Positions 11,727-20,931 of a DNA stretch of 22,005 nucleotides are shown here, one piece after another. This DNA comes from Reticulomyxa filosa (Eukaryota > Foraminifera > Reticulomyxidae): the NCBI GenBank assembly GCA_000512085.1, contig ASPP01006716.1, positions 1 through 22,005 on the forward strand. Direction: 5' to 3'. The notes under the pieces were generated by a model, which was not told the origin of the DNA, ran no database searches, and saw only the letters and a list, made by a program, of their open reading frames with translations. Every line of letters begins with the position of its first letter. The stretch's first letter is position 1. Made by a program: the position numbers and the translations under genes.

Positions 11727-12249
11727 ATCGTTCCTTAATTTTGCTTCTTTATTTCCCTCCCCCTTAATTCAAATGAATTTTCTTACTGACTTCAAAACTA
11801 ATTTTCTCTTTGGTTCGACAAAATAGATTGCAAATATTTGAAAAAATTTACAAGATTTTTGAAATTCAGAATTTCTGATATCCATATATAAACAGAAATC
11901 TCCAACCACAGCAAGGAATCTTTACTTACATTGCTAAACAACAAAAGAGACAAACCAATTAACACATACTGCGGAAAAGAGCAGCTTCCTTTGTTGTAAC
12001 CTTTCAACACATGTTAAATGGCACACAATCGTACAAAATGACGACAAAATGTCATTCTTTCCAGTCCCAATTTTTGAACTTACTACAATAAAAAAACAAG
12101 GAAAAAATAGAAAAGCAAGCAAAAAAAACAAAAACAAATTGCCACAATAAAATATGGCGAATTTGATGTATATAAATTGTATGTGGCCATTTAGATTCTT
12201 TGATCTTGTTATTTTTGTTTTGTTTTTTTTCATGTTCATTTCTAAGAAA
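11727..12249. other. Intergenic, IQGAP 3' end and SF3B3 promoter
   Basis: 523 nt between two - strand genes, AT-rich with long T and A tracts. A 101-codon minus-strand frame at 11934-12239 is hydrophobic and Phe-rich, as expected from translating A/T tracts, and looks spurious. No RNA gene recognised. Confidence 0.55.
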
Positions 12250-15200
12250 TCACTGCTTATTATTCCGCATAAAATTGTCGTTTAACAAATCAATCAATCG
12301 TTCGACATTTAATGTGACCATTTCCAATTGATATCGAGTGCTGTGATCATCTTTCATTTCTAAGAGTTTACTGAATGACAATTGAAACGGTTCTGGAAAT
12401 GGACTAATTTTGGCACCAAAACCGACTTTATATTTGACTTCCACCTGAAATTCGTCTGGATTTTCTCCACGAGAAAAATAATATATCAAATTATTAAAGT
12501 TTGCTCGAGTTCTTTTAATAACTTCCTCATCAACATCTACAATCACGTTCAAAGCCAGCAGTTTTTGATGAGTAAATTTGACAGCTTTTTTTTTTGTTTT
12601 CTTTTCCTTTTGAGATCCACTCACTCCTCGCTTGTCATTTTCCATAATATTGTTCAAGTATTGTTGATACGCCTCTAATTTGCTTCCTAAATAGTTTGCG
12701 TGATCAGTTATGGTATCACGTGCTTTTTCCACGGCCTCTACTTTTTGATGGAATCTATCCACTCTTCGTTTCATGTCCCTAACTTCATTTACGTATACCA
12801 ATAGGAAATTATTGAACGCACTAGTGTCATTGCTGCTGCCATTTTGTGATTGTATGTTTTTGGCAATTCCTTGAATAGCTTTGTCACAGTCTTGCATAAT
12901 TTGGTATTTTCCATGGTTTTTTGCCCACTCTTTTACTTGCTGAATTATTGTATTTTCACCTTGTGTTTCAACAAAAAATAAATAAATAAATAATGAAAAT
13001 ATAAACTTGGAGATAAGCTCTCAAAGAGCTTCGAAATTGGTCCATGAATATTTCTGGAACACTTTCATTCAATAAAATACTCTTAATTTTTTCACGCACT
13101 TGTTTAATTGTAGGATCCTTCGTTCCAAAATTGGCAAAAAAGTCTTTTACTAAATTTGCTTTGTCCTGTTCTTTAAAGTCTTTGTCATCAACCACTGCCA
13201 ATCGAATGTTAATCGTGTGGTTGTCCGCATGTTTCACTGGCTCAGGAGCACTACCAAGCGGAACTAATATCTTCAGGACTGGATCATCAAGGTTGTTCGT
13301 AGGATTCCAATCTTTACGATGTTTTAACAATAAACGATGAACCAAAAATATTTGATTAAAACTAATTTGGATGGCTTCGTCTCGTTTTTTTGTGTGTTCT
13401 AATAAGTTATCCACATCCATTCGGTCTGACAATTGATCAACGTCAATTAATCGAGCAAAATACGTCTGAATATCTTCTCGATGCTTTTCTACCCAAGGAG
13501 ACAAGGCTTGCATGTATTGATCACGGAATTCGACACCATTCGACAAAATTTGTAAGATTTTAGCAACCTATGTAAAATCCATTTTTGTTGTTTGATTTGT
13601 CCACACATTGCAAATAGGAATGACAAAAAACCTCAAATTCATTTAATCGCTTATGCTTTTTTTTTTCCTCCCTCAAACAGTATATGATATCTCTAATTGG
13701 AATTTTCTTGCCTTTCCTTCTGAAATTGAAGAGATACGCAATGTGGGCAAGCAAAGAGGGGAGAAGGTCGTTCTTAAAAAAAAATTAAATAAACAAATAA
13801 ATGTTAATATAAGAGATTATAGAAATTTACAGTAATTGGTGAGTTGTATTACCAGAATCAGATTTCTTCTCATGACTTTGGATAATTTTTTCTCAACAAA
13901 ATGCACCGATTCTGGAGTGACAATGACAGGATTAAAGAATCGCAGATAGATATATCCACCAACTAATCCACCAATTTGATATCTATCTGCATCTGGGAAC
14001 CTTTTTTGTGCCATTTCCGCAAGTTGGCGACAAATCCATCGAATTCCGAACGGCACTTGATCTACGGTTTCAATGATGCGCGACAAGAAATGCTCTGCGA
14101 TATACTCTAACTGTTTCACACGAGGAGGAATTAATCTCTTTACAAATTTGTCTTGGGCGGCCTCTTCTGCTGTCGGATTACGCACTCCATCCCAAGGCTT
14201 ATTCATTTTTGACTCATAGCTGGCTATAATTTGTTGGTGCACCTATTAAAGCGTTTCATTTTATTGTTTTTTCGGTTTTACTTTGTTCTGTCCATTGATC
14301 GTAATCGTGTTTGATTTTTTTTTTTTGCTACAACAAAAAAAAAGGGGGATTGGAAAGAGGGAGGTTATTGGAGAAAAAAGATTTTTTCACAAAAAGGATG
14401 CACAATGCTGGAAATGTTTAAGAATTAACTTCAACAGGGTTAATTTCTAAATTCAGTGAGTTTTGTTGCACCATTTCACGAATGGGTTTCTCCAGGATGT
14501 CTCTTAACACACCCAATCCTTGACCTCGACGGGCATAAGCAGACAACATTTGTGTGATAGCGGTGTTGGCGCGCATGAACGAACCAATGTCGTCCGCTTC
14601 ATCAAACGATTTTTGTAAAACTGTTTGAAATAATATCAACAGCAATCGCTCCTCACGGTTATCGTACTGATCACCATACATATCAAACACCACTGTTTTC
14701 ACAAAATCGCTCACGTCTTTCGTTTCCACATGGTGTGCCAAACACGCCAAGTATTTTGGTTCTTTTTGTAATACATGCAACAGTTTTTCATATTGTCCCT
14801 TTTTACCTTCCAATGGCCCTGAGCTCTGAAGTTGCTTTCTTTGTTGGATTATTCCCCCTGTCATTTCATCTAACTGCATTCACAAAGTGCCCCCACGCAA
14901 CATCAAAATAATTTTATTTTTCTTACAAAAAAAAACATTCAAACTACGTATAATTTTTCTTAGTTTGGGTGTAGAGAAGAAGAAAGTTAAAATTAGAAAC
15001 ACAAAAAAAAATAAAGTTCACAGGGGCATTTTTTTTAATTAAAAAAAGTTTGCAAGAAGAGAGGGCTCGTTTTAGAAATAAATGTCTACCTGCGTAATGG
15101 AAATCATATTTTGAATGAAACGTTGAATTTGTTTGTCTAATACTGCCAAACTCTTTTCTAATTCAAAATTGCGCTTTGATGCTGGAGCGATCTCTTCTCG

Positions 15201-15600
15201 TAACTTTTGAATTTTCTTTTGATCTGTTCATTTTTTTATTTGTTTTTTCTTCCAATAATAACTTAAAAAAATGTCATATTAAAAAAGTTCCCCCTTTTTT
15301 TCCTTCAAAGATAACCTTTTTCTAATCTCTTTTCCAGTTCGCTTTGATCGTAGGATAATTCTTCTTTGCATTCCACCAAATCTACTCTTTGTTCTGCTAA
15401 TATTTGGGCCGCATTCTGTTCCGTAGTTTTCTCTTCTGATTCCTTTTGGGAAACATAAGCCTTATTATCGACTATGAGTTTTGATGTTGTTCGCCGTGAC
15501 AAGGTCACAGTTGATGGTCGCAGCAGTCCTGGTGTACCGTTGGACTTTCCCGTGTCCTCCGGGGTCTGTTCCTCTTCAACGCCTAGCGACGACAGTTTGG
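12250..15600 (-). CDS. IQGAP-like Ras GTPase-activating protein, 5' end unresolved
   Basis: Exons ~15600-15316, 15223-15090, 14873-14430, 14242-13853, 13567-13007 and 12939-12250 on the minus strand encode about 833 residues; introns are 92, 216, 187, 285 and 67 nt and phases match. The N-terminal part is charged and coiled-coil-like, with the helix before the GAP domain typical of IQGAPs (LDKQIQRFIQNMISITQ). The GAP-related domain shows FMRANTAITQMLSAYARRGQG, VDQVPFGIRWICRQL, FPDA and YLRFFNPVIVTPES. The RasGAP C-terminal (RGCt) domain ends the protein (FTHQKLLALNVI, NVERLIDLLNDNF). Calponin, WW and IQ motifs are absent, so it resembles the short Dictyostelium forms DGAP1 and GapA rather than animal IQGAP1. 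IQGAPs organise actin and bind Rac/Cdc42 or Ras. No in-frame ATG exists in the first exon seen, which opens after a TGA at ~15617-15619, so an upstream exon is missing from the model. Confidence 0.88.
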
Positions 15601-16942
15601 CTGGTAATTCGCTTGTTCAAATTGTAATGGGATAAAAAATTAAACCAATTCTATGAGAGTACGGGGAAGTCTTTAAAAAAAACAACTACAGTTTTGTGGT
15701 AGCAGCTTCTATTTATTTCAATTGTTAATTCAATTTTCTCTTATTTGTATAATCGATCATAACAAAGTTATTACAGACATTTTTTTACCTTGTTATCTAA
15801 AAATGAATTATTATTTAACATTTTAAGAACAATTCAAAAAGCATCAAAAGTAAAAAATAAATTAATTTAAACGTGTTATAGTGTTTTTAAGGAATTCACA
15901 CAAAGAATTTGCTGATCAATTGATCTGACCAACAAAAAGTCATAAAAAAACAATTTTTGAATTGATCAATTAAATATATAAAATGATGGAATCGACTATG
16001 ACTCTGTGTCCGTAGTGCATTATACTACATGCGAATGCTCATAGGAATTGTAAAAAAAATACATTATTCGGAATATAAAGTATATGAATTGTATGCATTT
16101 GTTATTACTAGATTTATTATAATGTTGCTTATACAATTCACTTGTTTTAAATCACTTTAATGATTAAAGGGCATTACATATGGAAAAAAAGTCAACAATG
16201 AACATAATTGTAGTTTTTACCTTAATAATAATAAAAACACCACATTCAAAAAATAGCAGTTTCCAACAAAGAAATCAGTCATAAAGTTTTAAATTAAAAA
16301 CAATCCAAAAATTTTATGTGCATAGAAACAAATTAAAAAAAAATAACGAAATATTGCCTCAAAAAAAAAGTAGAATAAAATGTTTGCTTTTCGTGAGAAA
16401 ATCGAGTATCTACTGCAGTTATAATTTTATCTGTTATAGTTTTCATTTATCACACACTAGAATTTCTTTATCAAAATCTTTTCTGAATATTTTTTTAATA
16501 AACTAATAATTGTAATTTAATTTGACTGATGTATAATTTTGACAAAGCAAATTATGCAAATGTGAAACTTTGAAATTGAAAAGCATTAGAAAGAGTTGTA
16601 TGGCAAATATAGTCGAAAGGAACTTTATTGCGACAAAAATGTCATCAAAATGAAAATATTATACATCCCACTCTGATCTCCTAGGTAGGTATGCTACTTA
16701 AAAAAAAGCAAAACAAAATGGCTTTACAAAAAAAAGTATCCATGCGTTTACATGTTGTTTTCTTGCATGTTGACAGCTAAAAAAAAAATAGAACTGTAAA
16801 GAAAAATGATGGCAGTGTATGTGGAAAATCGAGAAAGGACGATTAAAAAAAAAATACTATAAATCTTACATGTGACAAATCCGGTATGGGGTTTGTGTGT
16901 GAGAATTGAAGAAAAAGCTACAACTTTGTTTTATAATAATAA
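15601..16942. other. Divergent intergenic region, very AT-rich
   Basis: About 1.3 kb between the RasGAP (-) and 7TM-RGS (+) genes. It should contain the missing first exon of the RasGAP gene, any upstream exon of the 7TM gene, and both promoters. One minus-strand ATG exon of 11 codons ending in a GTAAAA donor (15821-15789) is possible, but its phase does not fit the 15600 acceptor. Two 12-bp palindromes lie at 15914-15971, and a 10-bp inverted repeat with a 36-nt loop at 16085-16140. No tRNA or other RNA gene recognised. Confidence 0.55.
15914..15971. promoter_or_regulatory. Pair of GATC-centred palindromes in shared promoter region
   Basis: GATCAATTGATC at 15914-15925 and AATTGATCAATT at 15960-15971 are perfect 12-bp palindromes sharing the ATTGATC core, 46 bp apart. 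They sit in the noncoding stretch between divergent genes. Dimeric factor binding is inferred only; AT-rich DNA makes short palindromes likely by chance. Confidence 0.3.
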
Positions 16943-17622
16943 ATGTCAAAGTCATATGATGGTACAATTGAAATCGCTGCTTTGCTTTGGCTGTCAGTGA
17001 CATATTTGGTATTGTCTCCGTTGGCTTGTATCAAATAAAGCGTTACTATGACAATCGAAAGACCTCCTTTCTCCGCGGAAGACAGCCATCTTTGAGTATT
17101 TTGTGGTTTTTTTCGATATTGTTCTATAACATAGGTAGTGAGTGAGTTTGTGTTTTCCACGTTAGCGCAGTGCAATAAAGCGAAGCAAAGAAAATAAAGA
17201 GACAATAAAAAAATAAAATGAACAAACAAACAAACAACAGCGATAGTAACATTGCAAGCCTTTGACGAAGTGATATATGGAAATGAGCGAAATGAAAACA
17301 TGGTGATGGAGATAGCAGCTGTGGTGATAATAGCATGCATCGCATTGTATCGATTATGGCATATACTGTTTGCATACAAGTATCATAGAGCCTCTGCGAA
17401 GCAAGTGTGGATACAGACATTGAGCAACAATGAAAAGTATTCGTTTTATTTGGAGTATCAGAATACGTTGGGGGACATCAAAACGACCTTTTCAATCATG
17501 GTTGTGGTCATACTTGTCATTATCGGCGCTTGCACGTAGTGTCCTAATGAACCACGAACAACAATTTTTTTTTTTTTTTTTTTTCATTTTGTTTGGTTTG
17601 TCTGCATATTTTATTTAAAAAA

Positions 17623-17669
<47 letters not shown>

Positions 17670-19008
17670 GATATCTAACGGTAATGAAACAGCAAATGAT
17701 CGTAGATGGACTGGTTGTGATAATATGCGCAGTTCTGATAATCGCCAAGATCCAAATAACGTATAAAATCTCGAGTGTCCATGATGTAATATACGTCCGC
17801 GAAGAAACGGTGTTGCATTTGCTGTTTCTCACATTGGCGTTTGCCAGTTACTTTGTGCTGAGCTTCATGGCAGACTTGAACGTGCTGGTCAAGACAAAGT
17901 GGATCAACTGGCTGCGCGTGATCATCCCCGCCTTATTTTTGTATGGCAATATCTTTGTAGGCACGTACTGGGTAATGAAGCATCAATACAAAATGCAAAA
18001 GTTGAAAATCGTTCACTCCTCCATACGAATTAAATTGGATAGTCACATTTCTTCCAAGCCTGTGTTCAGCGAGTCTGCCAAAAACCAGCTTTCAGTGTTA
18101 TCTCCGCGATCGCACATGGCCATTAGTCCGACTATTCACATTACCACTCCTGTTACTATCAATACCGATGCAAATACAAATACAAATGCAAATGCAAATG
18201 CAAATGCAAATGCAAATGTGAATACAAATATAAATATAAATACAAATACAAATACAAATGGAAATGTCGGTGGGAACATGACAATGCATACGATAACGAG
18301 TAATATCGCCATGATTCCTCTCGACTCACTACATGACCCCGCTCGTCTGAACAAGATGCTCGATTCGTCGACCTCTGGAGACCCCACGTCCTCACCTCTC
18401 ACTCTGGTCACTGCCAAAGACAAGATTTCCGAGTTCGAAATGAAACACAACGACGCCGACGATACGGCCAGCGACGAGTCGAGCATCAACCAGGAGATGA
18501 ATCCCGAAATTACGAGCGGAGACAAAACCACACACATCAACGTGGACGCGACCATGCACGCATCGGAGGCCGAGGTCGTGTCGTTGCAATCACTTGCGGC
18601 GGCGATGCACAGCCAAAACAGACAGCTCGACCACAGTGACGTGCCCATGGACAGTCAGAATCGACTGAACAAGCTCCAATTGGGAGAAAACTTTAAAAAG
18701 ATTGTCAACGACTTGAAACCAGAAAAGTTTTCGTTTCGGCAGCACGAAGTCGACGTCACACAGCAGTATCAGCTGCGCGACATTATCAAAGATAGAAACG
18801 GCTTTGAAGTGTTTATGGACTTTTTAGTCAAGTTTTGATCTTTGTCTTTGTCTTTGTCTTTCTAGGTTATCAATAGAGCTAGTTTTGTTTATGATGTAAT
18901 CACAATAGAGAGAGTTCCTCTGAAAACTTATTATATTTGGTCGAGTGTTATCAACTTAAGCATAACATTTGCAGTCTTTAGTTTGGCTAAAAAAAAATAT
19001 ATATATAT

Positions 19009-19062
<54 letters not shown>

Positions 19063-20534
19063 GTATGTATGTACATTGAATAGTCCTAATACACTTGCGA
19101 AAACGAATTTGGAAGAACTCCCGGAAGGACTACCGATCTCACGATTGATTGAACACAATCCATTGGTGGGAATCCGCTATTTGGCGCTGTTTGAAAAGTA
19201 TATCGACGACGGACGCTACAGTCGACCAGCGCCGTCTCAAATAAACATCGGATCGGACCACCACCAAAAGTGCTGCGAGACATACGTGAAGATAGCGAGC
19301 TATTACGGAGTGGAGCTCGAAGTGGAAAGAGAGCCCGCGGAGCCTTCCGTTCTGGCGACGGTCGGTAAGCACGAGCGAGGGAAGGACGCAGGTGCCAGTG
19401 ACGTGCACATGGCAACCAACTTGGCGGGTATCAATGAAGTCGCGATCAACGCAGTATCGCTATCGCAGTTGGACTTCCACTCGTTGTCCCAGCTGCCTCC
19501 TGCGTTGTCGAGTCCGGTCGCCTCCGCCACGCAGAGTCCTACTGCGCTTGGTGTGACGCACGACTTTAAGACGGAGCCGAACAACAAGGAAGAAAAGAAA
19601 AGCATTGTCATGTTGGGTCCTCATCATTTATCCAACAACGTCAATGAGACGCCTCGATCGGTATTACCTTACGTTCGAGAGGGGGTCTATGCGACCTACA
19701 CGGGCAAGAGTCCGCGAATCACTGACAGTCGACTTTTTTCGACGCACTCTAATCCTGTCATCGAGGGATCTATGATTCCAAACACTGCCAAAAAGCTCTC
19801 TGTCAATGACGCCACCACCGCCGCCGCCGCCGCCGCCACTGCCGTCGTCGTCAGTACTGGTGGTGTTGGACATCAAAATGCCATCAGTGTCACTGAAATC
19901 AATAATGAGACGTGGCTGTCTCCGACATTACACGATGTCACGCCCAAGATCGATCGCGAACTTCCTTCCACCATTCACGAAACGCCTTTACACAAAACCG
20001 ATACCAGTACCGATTTAAATGACAAACAGCCTCTTCCGTGGTCCTTGCATCAACAGCAGTTTTCACAGACTCAATCTCAGACCGAAACCGCAAAAACTGC
20101 ACACACGCTTGCACCTGTTGCTGATCAACAGAGGTCCATCAGCATCTTCTTTGCTGGCAAAACGAGGCTTTCCGGAATTCATGCTTTTCGTAGAGCCAGT
20201 CAGTTCCCTAAAAAAATTGCCATTTCACGAAAGCTGGCCATTGATTTCCATGCCAATAAAATACGAAAGGAAGAAGTTGGGCTGCAATTAATCGATGAAA
20301 TAGTCATGGCTATTGATGGCAGTCTTCTTGATGTTCACACCAATTTAAGGGACTCTTTCTTGCGCTTTATCAAAACTCAGGTTTGGAAATTCTTTTTTTT
20401 TTTTTTTTTTCATTCGTGTTTCAGTGAAATGATCCAATTATTTCAATTGATGTTTCCTCCCTCCCTCCTCCTGCTTTTAGTTGTTCGCCAAGTGGATTGA
20501 AGCTCATGCAGATAGCCAAGCCCAGAAAGTGTAA
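16943..20534 (+). CDS. Seven-transmembrane RGS protein with interrupted RGS domain
   Basis: Predicted plasma-membrane receptor-like protein with a cytosolic regulator of G-protein signalling domain, about 1000 residues. Exons: ~16943-17137, 17241-17535, 17671-18831, 18866-18895, 19084-20380 and 20481-20534. Hydrophobic helices lie near 16970-17045, 17105-17137 plus 17241-17265, 17300-17386, 17483-17535, 17696-17770, 17810-17869 and 17909-17983, seven in all. The first loop reads YDNRKTSFLRGRQPS. A disordered linker with an Asn-rich repeat follows. RGS segments: LRDIIKDRNGFEVFMDFLVK, LSIELVLFMI, RYLALFEKYIDDG, QINIGSDHHQ, then LIDEIVMAIDGSLLD, NLRDSFLRFIKTQLFAKW after a ~295-codon low-complexity insert. 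The domain would speed GTP hydrolysis on G-alpha. The start is uncertain: ATG 16943 needs one added base near 16966-16997, while ATG 16806 with an intron 16817-16997 (GTATGT donor) keeps frame but gives a very short N-terminus. The 34-nt intron 18832-18865 is doubtful. Confidence 0.78.
17565..17667. repeat. T20 - A23 - (CA)n composite in an intron
   Basis: A run of 20 T (17565-17584), a 32-nt spacer, 23 A (17617-17639), then a CA dinucleotide tract to about 17667. All of it lies inside the 17536-17670 intron of the 7TM-RGS gene; the CA tract ends just before the AAAG acceptor. Confidence 0.9.
18161..18262 (+). repeat. Coding hexamer repeat, Asn-Ala/Asn-Thr
   Basis: Tandem AATGCA, AATACA and AATATA hexamers in the cytosolic linker of the 7TM-RGS protein. 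They encode alternating Asn with Ala, Thr or Ile for about 34 residues. The reading frame is kept, as expected for hexamer expansion. Confidence 0.9.
18841..18863 (+). repeat. (TCTTTG)n short tandem
   Basis: Three to four TTTGTC units making the pyrimidine-rich part of the putative 34-nt intron at 18832-18865, directly before a TTCTAG acceptor. Confidence 0.7.
18998..19073. repeat. (TA)n microsatellite with TATG interruptions
   Basis: Nearly pure TA tract of about 70 nt, placed in the modelled 188-nt intron 18896-19083. It is stop-free in the frame of the next exon, where it would read as Tyr-Ile repeats. Confidence 0.9.
19811..19852 (+). repeat. (GCC)n / (GTC)n trinucleotide tract
   Basis: GCC repeats coding a short poly-Ala followed by Val codons, within the low-complexity insert of the RGS domain. 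Confidence 0.85.
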
Positions 20535-20931
20535 AAGAAAATTGTCATTTCATTGGATAGCAAATTTTTCGTTGTAAGAAATTGAGGGGAGGAATTTTTT
20601 TTTCCAAAGTTTTGTTTCTCTGAAACCCAAATATTTTTTTAATAGTTTGTTGGATGTTTTTTTTCTTGATCAAGTTCTCTCTTTAACCTTTTTTTGTACT
20701 TAAAGAGATACTTACGATAAATTGCTTCAATTTTGTTTCTAACAACAAAAAATCAGGATCAGTGTCAACAACAAAAATGTTTGCTCTTTTGACACGTGGA
20801 TACTGACACTGTCAAAAAAAAACGTTATGTGTATGAGCCCAAGACCTTTACGCAACCGCTCTGCAGTTTTAGTTTAGACAGAAAGTCTTTTCTCAAAAAA
20901 AAAAAAAAAGGGTCTGCAGAAAAGGTAAAAG
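20535..20931. other. Intergenic, 7TM-RGS to GABA transaminase
   Basis: 397 nt between two + strand genes, with T tracts after the stop and an A14 run at 20897-20910 just upstream of the next start. The small open frame at 20796-20984 overlaps the transaminase start in another frame and shows no protein-like pattern. Confidence 0.55.

Noticed and set aside
11934-12239. 101-codon minus-strand hydrophobic frame upstream of SF3B3
   Set aside because: Made of T/A tracts giving Phe, Ile and Lys; does not resemble a gene and does not splice in phase to SF3B3 exon 1.
13560-13754. 64-codon minus-strand frame inside the RasGAP gene
   Set aside because: Falls in the 285-nt intron 13568-13852; family alignment runs directly from NLIL to VAKILQIL across the intron, leaving no room for it.
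15601-16800. tRNA or other structured RNA gene in the long gap
   Set aside because: I looked for T-loop (GGTTCRA-like) and acceptor-stem patterns and found none; only a simple inverted repeat.
16918-17379. 153-codon minus-strand frame with hydrophobic stretches
   Set aside because: It lies opposite the TM1-TM3 exons of the 7TM gene. The + strand shows receptor-like loops and phase-matched introns, and hydrophobic codons on one strand often give hydrophobic antisense.
18136-18648. 170-codon minus-strand frame
   Set aside because: Antisense of the Asn-repeat linker of the 7TM-RGS exon; its Phe/Val repeats are just the complement of the hexamer tract.
18983-19083. Tyr-Ile repeat as real protein sequence
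   Set aside because: The frame is open, but a donor at 18896 and an acceptor at 19083 in matching phase place it in an intron; kept only as a finding about mis-annotation.
20019-20291. 90-codon + frame overlapping the RGS gene
   Set aside because: Different frame of the RGS insert and final helices; the other frame carries the RGS similarity.
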